Source: Nostoc calcicola FACHB-3891 (GTDB lineage Bacteria > Cyanobacteriota > Cyanobacteriia > Cyanobacteriales > Nostocaceae). Taken from it: DNA of 64,000 nucleotides. A program made the position numbers and the translations under genes. The notes under the pieces were generated by a model. The model ran no database searches. It was given only the letters and a program-made list of their open reading frames with translations, and was not told the origin of the DNA. The DNA is taken from contig NZ_JACJRQ010000003.1 of NCBI RefSeq assembly GCF_014697355.1, positions 62,001 to 126,000 on the forward strand, read 5' to 3'. Each line of letters opens with the position of its first letter. The stretch's first letter is position 1. Below are positions 20,401 through 27,342 of the stretch, in pieces.

Positions 20401-22227
20401 ATCGAATTGGGTGAAATTGAAGCTTTATTAGCCAAACACCCGAAAATTCAGCAAGCAGTTGTGATTATGGAAGGAGAAAATGCGATCGCTCAACGCTTGC
20501 TGGCTTATATTGTACCTACGCCAAAAAATGTAGAGACGTTGCAAGCAACGTCTGAACAAGTCGAATCGTGGCAACAAGTTTTCAACGATAGCTATTCCCA
20601 ACAACAAATCCTAACCGACGATCCAACCCTCAATCTAGCAGGTTGGAATGATAGCTACACAGGAGAAGCCATTCCCCAAGCGGCCATGCAGGAATGGCGA
20701 GATACAACAGTTGCCCAAATTTTGTCACTCCAAGGGCAACGAATTTGGGAAATCGGTTGTGGAACAGGTTTATTACTGTTTAAAATTGCGCCCCATTGTC
20801 AGCATTATTTAGGTACAGATTTTTCACCTGACGCATTGGATTATATTAAACAACATCTTAAACAGCAATCTCTCAATGAGAAAGTTACCTTAAAAGCTAG
20901 TGCAGCTAACCAATTTGATGGCATTGAAACAAATGCTTATGATTTGGTAATAATCAATTCTGTCATCCAGTATTTTCCATCTTTGGATTACTTATTGGAA
21001 GTGCTGGAAGGGGCTGTAAAAGCTGTGGCAACTCAAGGAGCAATCTTTATTGGTGATGTGCGAAATCTCCATTTACTAGAGGCTTTCCACACAGCAGTTG
21101 AATTTCATCGCGCCCCCGATGAATTATCAATTCAAGACTGGCGTCAACAGATTCAAAAAAGCATCCGCAATGAAGCCGAATTATTAATTGACCCCGATTT
21201 CTTTATCGCCCTCAAACAAAGAATTCCTCGTATTAGTCATGTGCAAATTCAATTGCAACGGGGTTATGCTCACACAGAAATGAGTCGTTTTCGTTATGAT
21301 GTTGTTTTACATTTGGATCGAAAAGATATGCCTGTTGCCGAACCTCAATGGTTAGATTGGCAAACCCAGCAATTGAATCTGGAAACAATCGAGAAAATTT
21401 TAACAACTCAGCAACCAGATTTGCTAGGCATTCAGAATATTCCCAATGCTCGTCTGGCCTCAGAAATGGCGCTGTTAGAAACAATTGGTCAATTAGATGG
21501 TACTGTTTGGGACTTAAAAGCAGCAGTAGCCCAAGCCAAATCTGGGGTAGAACCTGAAGCGTTCCGAACTTTAGTACAAAATTTGGCTTATACAGCTTTT
21601 ATACAATATAATCCCACAGGATTTACTGGTTACGATGTTGTTTTTCAAAGGAATATTAACAGTAATGTGACACTACCACGTTTTACGCCAAAGCATAATT
21701 TACAACTCAAAGAATGGCAAAATTACGCGAATCAACCATTGCAATATCGCACCAATCAAGTCGATCCAGGAATATTAGTCGAATGGCGGGATTTTCTGGC
21801 TAAAAATGTGCCTGATTATATGATTCCTAGTCATTTCACTGTCTTAGAAAAACTGCCACTAACACCGAATGGTAAAGTAGACCGTAAAGCTTTACCTGCA
21901 CCACATACAGCAGTTTCATCAACAGACATTGAATTGCCCGTCACCTCCACAGAAAAATTGCTTGCCGAATTGTGGGCGAAGCTGCTTAAATATGAAGCGA
22001 TCGCCCGACAAGACAACTTCTTCAATTTGGGGGGACATTCTTTATTAGCAACCCAACTAATTGCCCGTATCCGTGATAAATTCAAAGTGGAATTACCACT
22101 GCGGAAGATATTTGAATTACCCACTCTCAGTGAATTAGCGAATTATCTAGATACCTGCATTTGGGTTAATTCTACTGACGAAAGTATGCAACCTTTAAAC
22201 TCAGACGAAGAGGAAATAGAATTATAA
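14437..22227 (+). CDS. aptC: Anabaenopeptin-type NRPS AptC (C-A-PCP-C-A-NMT-PCP)
   Basis: A 2596-residue two-module synthetase. A short N-terminal helix (MSDILKRLEALSPEKRELVL) precedes C1 (HHIVCDGWS near residue 175), A1 (core near 646), PCP1 (near 1029), C2 (HHIISDGWS near 1237), A2 (core near 1723), an N-methyltransferase with the SAM motif EIGCGTGLLL near 2104 lying within A2, and PCP2 near 2525. Pocket residues by eye: A1 D-I-A-I-S-G-G-V-V-K (not assigned; homotyrosine or another bulky residue is usual at this ring position), A2 D-A-T-K-V-G-E-V-G-K, the Asn type. The methyltransferase makes N-methyl-Asn the expected residue. The acidic C-terminus (NSDEEEIEL) may bind the docking domain of AptD. 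Four repeat inserts lie in linkers. Confidence 0.88.
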   Translation: MSDILKRLEALSPEKRELVLQKLKKQQQSPLLAPVSRQQPLPLSFAQQRIWFLDQLEGENCVYNVPFFWQISGFLNIAALEQAINEIVQRHEVLRTSFSVVDGLPIQIIHPDLKLTMQVLDWRQLTEEDQLSTATQLATEELQQPFDLANAPLLRVKLLQLTDQSHLLLLVIHHIVCDGWSMEIFRRELFALYTVFCAGQASPLPELSLQYADFAHWQRQWLQKEVLQRQLDYWQKQLAAVLPLLELPTDKPRPSTQSFRGRSEFLEINQNLTQNLKRLSQESGTTLFMTLLTAFTLLLSRYSGQEDIVVGSAIANRNRRETESLIGFFVNTLALRTNLEGNPSFLELLERVKQVTLDAYDHQDLPFEKLVDELGIERSLSHHPLFQVAFSLQNQTQQQIETNGLTLTPFKWENTTTLLDLSLIFRETPQGLTGEWEYASDLFTAETIQRMVGHFAVLLQGIVDNPRQSINTLPLITAAELLQLQSWNQTQTEYPEDKTLVDLFEQQVEKNPHHIALVFESQNLTYQQLNQKANQLAHYLIQNHQIQPDTLIGICVDRSLEMIIGVLGVLKGGGAYVPIDPNYPQERIGLILEDSGISVFLTQSFLLDKLPLSELENSPQLICFDEETFTEELTQNPSPKSKPDNLAYVIYTSGSTGRPKGVMIEHRGLTNVTLAVANTLQVQSQSRFLQFASFSFDISIAEIAPTLATGACLYLAKKETLLPGQGLVNFLVERQISHIIVPPSALSVLPQATLPDLQTISVGGEACPAELVAQWATGRRFINGYGPTESTVVASIALCQPNGEKPRIGKPLANTRIYILDGHNQPLAPGIPGELCIAGAGLARGYLNRPETTTEKFIQVELFGKIERIYKTGDLAKWGDDGNLEYLGRIDDQIKLRGFRIELGEIESLLLQHPSVKEAVVVLYEADSNSRLIGYVTAAEKSVNLVGAHSCAPLLKEYLKIRLPNYMVPSQIIVLDKFPLSPNGKLDRKALPTPDIATSTNWEMPATPTEELLASLWQDILKAKSVGRRDNFFELGGHSLLATQLVTRIRDSFRVELPVRKVFEQSVLSELATEIDKVGAHSCAPLQNVALPPITPQPENQPKTLSFAQSRLWFLAQLEGTGTSATYNMSTALQLDGKLNIDALRASFEYLLQRHTILRTYFPALSGEAQLVIQNAKDMEVLAITDLQHLDRHTQAETVQRLSDIHAQEPFDLNIGPLFKAKLLQLSQEKNILLLNMHHIISDGWSMGIFKREWEQAYAAFAGGNVPNLSPLPIQYSDYAAWQRSWLQGEILASQENYWKQQLGDAPRLLDLPTDYPRPAQQSYQGGREEYCLCSELTEKLKIVSQKHGVTLFMTLLTAFNILLSRYSRQEDLCVGTAIANRTHSYTEGLIGFFVNTLVLRSKIKPEQGFGELLQQSRQICLDAYAHQDIPFEYLVEQLQPERSLSHNPLFQVMIVLQNTEGAGKNVSLSGLDIKWLEQSYPFAKFDLTLDLCERNDQLHCMWEYATDLFEAATIRRMAGHFEVLLEAIAENPQQAIGKLPLMTTAEIQQLRIWNQTNIDYPENQTLVTLFEQQVAETPDKIAVVFEDRSLSYQELNQKANQLADYLLQLKKEQQLPDNPLIAICVERSLFMVIGLFGILKAGGAYVPIDPNYPQERINFMLEDCEAKVLLTHSQLKDKLGIGKSDRQYQVFYLDREETLNSELLTENSQIQNPKSKIQNQDDLAYVIYTSGSTGRPKGVQLTHRGLSNYLHWAKDFYAVAQGQGTPVQSSLSFDATITSLYLPLICGRTTTLVREKQEIEALANIVKHNNHLSLVKITPSHLEILNQQLDPDVMANRVNAFVLGGEALHANQIMPWLTHAPDTRLINEYGPTEAVVGCCVYEATKKMDLVGDLLIGKPIANARIYILDNQNQLLPPGIPGELCIAGAGLARGYLNRPELTAEKFIELELLGERERVYKTGDLARWLPEGNLEYLGRIDNQIKLRGFRIELGEIEALLAKHPKIQQAVVIMEGENAIAQRLLAYIVPTPKNVETLQATSEQVESWQQVFNDSYSQQQILTDDPTLNLAGWNDSYTGEAIPQAAMQEWRDTTVAQILSLQGQRIWEIGCGTGLLLFKIAPHCQHYLGTDFSPDALDYIKQHLKQQSLNEKVTLKASAANQFDGIETNAYDLVIINSVIQYFPSLDYLLEVLEGAVKAVATQGAIFIGDVRNLHLLEAFHTAVEFHRAPDELSIQDWRQQIQKSIRNEAELLIDPDFFIALKQRIPRISHVQIQLQRGYAHTEMSRFRYDVVLHLDRKDMPVAEPQWLDWQTQQLNLETIEKILTTQQPDLLGIQNIPNARLASEMALLETIGQLDGTVWDLKAAVAQAKSGVEPEAFRTLVQNLAYTAFIQYNPTGFTGYDVVFQRNINSNVTLPRFTPKHNLQLKEWQNYANQPLQYRTNQVDPGILVEWRDFLAKNVPDYMIPSHFTVLEKLPLTPNGKVDRKALPAPHTAVSSTDIELPVTSTEKLLAELWAKLLKYEAIARQDNFFNLGGHSLLATQLIARIRDKFKVELPLRKIFELPTLSELANYLDTCIWVNSTDESMQPLNSDEEEIEL
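17272..17299. repeat. 28-bp palindrome in aptC module 1, before A10
   Basis: Identical to the palindrome at 8138. It encodes VGAHSCAPL just before the KEYLKIRLPNYMVPS segment. Confidence 0.95.
17668..17695. repeat. 28-bp palindrome in aptC PCP1-C2 linker
   Basis: A second identical copy only 396 bases from the previous one. It encodes VGAHSCAPL between the carrier domain and the next condensation domain. Confidence 0.95.
19564..19597 (+). repeat. In-frame CCAAAAT repeat in aptC module 2
   Basis: Translated as QIQNPKSKIQNQ directly upstream of the A3 core loop (DDLAYVIYTSGSTG). This is a different linker from the other two heptamer insertions. Confidence 0.88.
20530..20553. repeat. Second palindrome type in aptC, A-NMT junction
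   Basis: GTAGAGACGTTGC followed by its near complement (GCAACGTCT) encodes VETLQATSE between the A domain and the methyltransferase. The palindrome is distinct from the 28-bp GC-rich one but also lies at a domain boundary. Confidence 0.75.
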
Positions 22228-22287
22228 ATTACTACAACTGAAAACACGTCCTCAAATAAAATCGATCTTTTAATAGAAATTTAACCT

Positions 22288-22884
22288 ATGATTGCCCTAT
22301 CTGATTCAATTTTTCTCACTCCCGAAGCATACCTACAACTAGAAGAAAAAAGCGACATCAAGCACGAATATATTGATGGCGAAGTTTACGCAATGGCGGG
22401 AACAACTGATACGCACAACACCATCGGTTTAAACCTCGCTTTATTGATTCGTAACCATTTTAGAGGGTCAGAATGTCGAGTTTACTTTGCCGATATTAAA
22501 GCCCAGATTGAAAAACGTAACTGCTTTTATTACCCCGATATCATCGTCACCTGCGACCCCAAAGACCGAGAAACCTCCACCTATAAATGCTTTCCCAAAC
22601 TTATTATAGAAGTTCTATCTCAGTCCACCGAAGCCTTTGACAGAGGTGATAAATTCAACGATTATCAAACCCTTGACAGCCTAGAAGAATACGTTTTAGT
22701 TAATAGCAAACACCAAAGAGTTGAAACATTTCGCCGTAACGACCAAGGACTATGGGTGCTGCAAACTTATACACCTGACGACCAAACTTTTGAACTCCGA
22801 AGTATTAATCTAACCGCGCCTTTTACAGACTTGTACCAGGATGTAGAATTAGAAGCATTCGCCCAGAAACCAGAAGTGAGTTAA
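22288..22884 (+). CDS. Uma2 family (DUF820) putative nuclease
   Basis: A 198-residue protein typical of the Uma2/DUF820 family, which is greatly expanded in cyanobacteria and has a PD-(D/E)XK nuclease-like fold. Family hallmarks: HEYIDGEVYAMAGTTDTHN near residues 28-46, YYPDIIVTCDP near 80, and PKLIIEVLSQSTEAFDRGDK near 103, where the D, E and K residues form the presumed active site. It sits between aptC and aptD on the same strand with short gaps (60 bp and 90 bp). No role in peptide synthesis is known. Family members often occur as scattered single genes, so insertion into the cluster is likely. Confidence 0.88.
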   Translation: MIALSDSIFLTPEAYLQLEEKSDIKHEYIDGEVYAMAGTTDTHNTIGLNLALLIRNHFRGSECRVYFADIKAQIEKRNCFYYPDIIVTCDPKDRETSTYKCFPKLIIEVLSQSTEAFDRGDKFNDYQTLDSLEEYVLVNSKHQRVETFRRNDQGLWVLQTYTPDDQTFELRSINLTAPFTDLYQDVELEAFAQKPEVS

Positions 22885-22974
22885 AAATTGTAAAAACTCT
22901 CCACCTTACTATTTACTGTTAATAATTCCTGATTAATATCAACAGTCAATTTTGATTGTGTCCAACTAAATATT

Positions 22975-25900
22975 ATGACAAAAAATCAGCAAGTGGTTTC
23001 TTTAATGCAGCGTTTGCAGAATATAGGCTGCCGAATTTGGGCTGAAGATGATAAGTTACGAATTCGTACTAGCAAAAACGCCTTAACCTCTGAACTCAAG
23101 CAGGAAATTCAAACCAACAAAGCAGATATCTTAGCATTTTTAAATTCTGCCAAAACCCAAGCTGTAATAGCAGAAGAAATTCCCATTTTAAGAGCTGATG
23201 CTCCAAAACCCCTTTCCTTTGCCCAACAACGCCTCTGGCTGTTAGCCCAACTTCAAGGGCGATCGGCTAGTTACAATATGCCGATCGCTTTACAACTCGA
23301 CGGCAACCTAAATATCCATGCCCTGCATTCTAGTTTGGCTTATCTGCTGAACCGCCATACCACCCTCCGAATGTATTTTCCCACAGTAGCAGGACAACCC
23401 CAAGTTGCGATCCAAAATTTAGAGGACATCGAAGTTTTAACCTACCAGGGACTGGGGACTGGGGACTGGGGACTGGGGACTGGGGACTGGGAAAGAGTTT
23501 CACCAATGCCCAATGCTCAATGCCCAACTATCCAAAATTTAATCGATGCTCATGCTCAAGAACTGTTTGACTTAAATACTGGGCCTTTGTTTAAGGCCAA
23601 ACTGCTGCAACTCAAAGAACAAAAATATGTTTTGCTCATCAATATGCATCACATTATCAGTGATGGCTGGTCAATGGGTGTCTTTGTTCGTGAGTTACGG
23701 CAAGCTTACACCGCCTTTGCCCAAGATCAGACACCAAACCTTGCTCCCCTACCCATTCAATACAGCGACTATGCAGCTTGGCAACGAAACTGGTTACAAG
23801 GGGAAGTATTAGAAACCCAAATCAACTATTGGAAACATCAACTCAAGGATGCTTCCCCATTGCTGGAGTTACCCACCGATTATCCGCGTCCAGCACAGCA
23901 AAGCTACCAAGGCGCACGCCATCTCTACTCCCTAACGCCAGAATTAACTCTTGCTATTAAAACCCTCAATCAACAACAAGGCACAAGTCTTTTTATGACC
24001 TTGTTGGCGGCTTTGAGTATTCTGCTTTCTCGTTACAGTCGCCAAAACGATCTCTGTATTGGTTCTCCCATTGCCAACCGCACCCATAGCCAAACAGAAT
24101 CATTAATCGGCTTTTTTGTCAATACATTGGTGCTGCGTAACCAAATCAAACCTGAGCAAAACTTTATCGAGTTCCTGCAACAAACTCGCCAAACTTGTTT
24201 AGATGCATACTCTCATCAAGACATCCCCTTTGAGTTTCTGGTAGAAAAATTACAACCAGAACGCAGCATGAGTCATAACCCTTTATTCCAGGTGATGTTA
24301 GCACTAGAAAATAATGAAAATGCCGACTTGAGTTTACCAGAACTAGAGATTGAATGGCTTGGAGTAACTTGTCCCTTTGCTAAGTTTGACTTAGCATTAA
24401 TGGCTGTAGAATCTGACAACCAATTAAATTTGTCCTGGGAATACGCTACCGATTTGTTTGAGAAAAGTACTATCCAACGGATGGCGGAACAGTTTGAAGT
24501 TTTACTTCAGGGAATTATTAATAACGCGAACCAACCTATCAAAACTCTGCCTTTGATGACAGCGGCTGAACTTCTGCAACTACAATGCTGGAATCAAACT
24601 CAAACCGAATATCCTGAAGATAAAACTTTAGTTGATTTATTTGAACAACAAGTTAAAAAAAATCCTCATCATATTGCTTTGGACTTTGAATCCCAAAGCT
24701 TAACTTATCAGCAACTCAATCAAAAAGCCAACCAATTAGCTCATTATTTAATTCAAAATCACCAAATTCAATCAGACACTTTAACTGGTGTCTGCGTTGA
24801 CCGTTCTTTAGAAATGATTATTGGTGTACTAGCTGTCCTCAAAGCTGGTGGTGCTTATGTACCCATTGACCCAAATTATCCACAAGAACGGATTGGGTTG
24901 ATGTTAGAAGATTCGGGAATATCGGTGTTACTAACCCAAAGTTTTATCCTAGAAAAATTACCTCTGGCTGAACTAGAAAATTCTCCTCAAGTAATTTCTT
25001 TGGATGAAGAAACTTTTATCGAAGAGTTAATAGAAAATCCCAGTCCAAAAAGTAAACCTGATAATTTAGCTTATGTAATTTATACTTCTGGTTCCACGGG
25101 AAGACCCAAAGGAGTGATGATTGAGCATCGAGGACTAATAAATATGACTTTGGCGATCGCTCAAGTTTTGCAAATTCAACCCCAAAGCCGTTTGCTTCAG
25201 TTTGCTTCTTTCAGTTTCGATGCCTCAATTTGGGAAATTGCCACTGCCCTGGCTGCGGGCGCTTGTTTATATCTTGCTAAAAAAGAAACCTTGTTAGCTA
25301 GTATTGACTTAGTGAAGTTTTTAGGCGATCGCCAAATTTCTCATGTGACGTTACCTCCTTCAGTCTTATCTCTATTACCGCAAGCAGCCTTACCTGATTG
25401 GCAAGTCGTAGTTACTGCTGGTGAAGCCTGCCCAACAGAATTAGTTACCCGATGGGCAAAGAGACGGCGTTTTTTTAATGGCTACGGGCCAACAGAATCT
25501 ACAGTTTGTGCAAGTATAGCTCTTTGCCAATCCAATGGCAAAAAACCCCCTATTGGTAAACCATTAGCCAATATCCGCATCTACATTTTAGACAGTCACA
25601 ATCAACCATTACCCCCAGGAATACCTGGAGAATTGTGCATCGCCGGTGTAGGTTTAGCAAGAGGCTATCTCAATCGTCCTGAAACTACCGCCGAAAAATT
25701 TATTGAAGTTGAATTATTCGGTAAAATTGAGCGAATTTATAAAACTGGCGACTTAGCAAAATGGAGAGATGATGGCAACCTGGAATATCTAGGCCGTATT
25801 GACGATCAAATTAAATTACGGGGCTTCCGCATCGAATTGGGTGAAATTGAATCGCTATTATTGCAACATCCATTAGTTAAAGAAGCAATTGTTATTTTAT

Positions 25901-27216
25901 ATAAAACTGAAAGCAACCAGAGTTTAGTTGCTTATGTAACGGGAGAAATTACAACTGATTTATCTACCCAATTAAAAAATAATCTCAAATCTCGTCTACC
26001 CGATTATATGGTACCTGCTGACATCGTGGTATTGGATGAATTACCTTTAACTCCCAATGGCAAAATTGATCGTAAAGCTTTACCCGCTCCTGACAGTAGA
26101 ATTGAAGGTTTATATGAAGCACCACGCAACGAAGTTGAACAACAACTAGCTAAAGTATGGTCTGCTGTACTTGAACGTCAAGAAATTGGAATTCATGATA
26201 ACTTTTTCGATTTGGGCGGTCATTCTTTATTGGCGATGAAATTGCTCAATAATATTCAACAGACATTTGGGCAACAACTTTCTTTAAGCAGTTTATTTCA
26301 GAATCCTACTATTGCTCAACTAGCACAACAACTTTGTGATACAGAGGTTCAACATTCCCATCCTGATTTACTTTCACTCCAACCTTTAGGAAACGCAACC
26401 CCTCTATTTTTTCTTCCTGGCGCAAACGGACACGGCTTTTATTTTCGAGATTTAGCAATCAATTTAGGCACTGAAAATCCAGTGTATGGACTAGAAACTC
26501 CAGGCCGAGATGGACTTAGCCCACTTCCTGATTCAGTACCAGCTCATGCAAGTCAACTGATTGAATTATTACGCCAAAAGCAAACAAAAAGTCCATACAT
26601 ACTGGTAGGATACTCTTCAGGTTGTGCCGTTGCTTTTGAAATGGCTGCTCAACTCGAACAGCAAGGTGAAACAGTGGGTTTACTAGCGATATTGGACGCA
26701 GGACTGGTTTCTAGACCTGAGTATTTAACTAATAGAACAGACCTTGATTGGATTTGGCAATCAATTCAACGAATTGAAGCTATCAAGGGAATTTCTTTAG
26801 GTTTGGAATACGATGATTTAGCTGCAAGTCCTGATGACCAAGCCCGTTGGAATCTAGCGGCTGAGTATCTATACCGATATAATGTCCTACCAGAACACTC
26901 AACCCTTTCTTTACTGAAAAACAATCTGCAAGTGATGCAAGTGTTGACGCTCAATTACGCAAATTATCAGCCCAATTATTGTATTTCTGCCCCCATTGTT
27001 TTATTTCGCGCTCAAGAAGTCAAGGAGATTGTTGTGCAAGAACTACAAGCTAGTTCTGATTACAATCTACCCGATTGGGGATGGCAAACCTTTACTCAAA
27101 AGTCTATTAAAGTAATTTCAGTACCTGGAAACCACGGTGCAATGCTGTATGAACCCAATGTCAAAATATTAGCCGCAGAATTACAGAATTCGATCGGTTT
27201 GGATAGTTATACATAG
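22975..27216 (+). CDS. aptD: Anabaenopeptin-type terminal NRPS AptD (C-A-PCP-TE)
   Basis: A 1413-residue terminal synthetase. The first about 60 residues (LMQRLQNIGCRIWAEDDKLR...) match the TubC-type docking domain. Then come a condensation domain (HHIISDGWS near residue 224), an A domain (core near 698), a PCP (FFDLGGHSLLAMK near 1080) and a thioesterase with GYSSG near 1212 and GNHGAML near 1385. Pocket residues by eye are D-A-W-T-V-A-G-V-C-K, close to the Phe code of gramicidin and tyrocidine synthetases (D-A-W-T-I-A-A-V-C-K). In anabaenopeptins the last residue is commonly Phe, and the TE closes the ring on the Lys side-chain amine (family knowledge). A GLGTGDW repeat insert lies in the C domain before its active-site motif. 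Confidence 0.88.
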   Translation: MTKNQQVVSLMQRLQNIGCRIWAEDDKLRIRTSKNALTSELKQEIQTNKADILAFLNSAKTQAVIAEEIPILRADAPKPLSFAQQRLWLLAQLQGRSASYNMPIALQLDGNLNIHALHSSLAYLLNRHTTLRMYFPTVAGQPQVAIQNLEDIEVLTYQGLGTGDWGLGTGDWERVSPMPNAQCPTIQNLIDAHAQELFDLNTGPLFKAKLLQLKEQKYVLLINMHHIISDGWSMGVFVRELRQAYTAFAQDQTPNLAPLPIQYSDYAAWQRNWLQGEVLETQINYWKHQLKDASPLLELPTDYPRPAQQSYQGARHLYSLTPELTLAIKTLNQQQGTSLFMTLLAALSILLSRYSRQNDLCIGSPIANRTHSQTESLIGFFVNTLVLRNQIKPEQNFIEFLQQTRQTCLDAYSHQDIPFEFLVEKLQPERSMSHNPLFQVMLALENNENADLSLPELEIEWLGVTCPFAKFDLALMAVESDNQLNLSWEYATDLFEKSTIQRMAEQFEVLLQGIINNANQPIKTLPLMTAAELLQLQCWNQTQTEYPEDKTLVDLFEQQVKKNPHHIALDFESQSLTYQQLNQKANQLAHYLIQNHQIQSDTLTGVCVDRSLEMIIGVLAVLKAGGAYVPIDPNYPQERIGLMLEDSGISVLLTQSFILEKLPLAELENSPQVISLDEETFIEELIENPSPKSKPDNLAYVIYTSGSTGRPKGVMIEHRGLINMTLAIAQVLQIQPQSRLLQFASFSFDASIWEIATALAAGACLYLAKKETLLASIDLVKFLGDRQISHVTLPPSVLSLLPQAALPDWQVVVTAGEACPTELVTRWAKRRRFFNGYGPTESTVCASIALCQSNGKKPPIGKPLANIRIYILDSHNQPLPPGIPGELCIAGVGLARGYLNRPETTAEKFIEVELFGKIERIYKTGDLAKWRDDGNLEYLGRIDDQIKLRGFRIELGEIESLLLQHPLVKEAIVILYKTESNQSLVAYVTGEITTDLSTQLKNNLKSRLPDYMVPADIVVLDELPLTPNGKIDRKALPAPDSRIEGLYEAPRNEVEQQLAKVWSAVLERQEIGIHDNFFDLGGHSLLAMKLLNNIQQTFGQQLSLSSLFQNPTIAQLAQQLCDTEVQHSHPDLLSLQPLGNATPLFFLPGANGHGFYFRDLAINLGTENPVYGLETPGRDGLSPLPDSVPAHASQLIELLRQKQTKSPYILVGYSSGCAVAFEMAAQLEQQGETVGLLAILDAGLVSRPEYLTNRTDLDWIWQSIQRIEAIKGISLGLEYDDLAASPDDQARWNLAAEYLYRYNVLPEHSTLSLLKNNLQVMQVLTLNYANYQPNYCISAPIVLFRAQEVKEIVVQELQASSDYNLPDWGWQTFTQKSIKVISVPGNHGAMLYEPNVKILAAELQNSIGLDSYT
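23447..23527 (+). repeat. GGGGACT tandem repeat inside aptD C domain
   Basis: GGGGACTGGGGACT units are followed by CCAATGCCCAATGCTCAATG, translated GLGTGDWGLGTGDW and PMPNAQCP. The tract lies in the condensation domain about 50 residues before HHIISDGWS. Both short motifs are common intergenic tracts in this genome (compare 58360-58385). Confidence 0.88.
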
Positions 27217-27236
27217 TGTGGAAAGATGAGGGAGAT

Positions 27237-27318
27237 GAAGGAGCAGAGAAGAGAATAATAACTCCTAACTCCCAACTCCTAACTCCTAACTCCCAACTCC
27301 CAACTCCCAATCCCCAAA
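27237..27318. repeat. AACTCCCAACTCCTAACTCC tract before aptE
   Basis: Low-complexity tandem repeat in the 126-bp aptD-aptE gap. Related tracts are at 62506-62655. Confidence 0.75.
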
Positions 27319-27342
27319 AGATGTTCAATTTATTTGTCAAAT

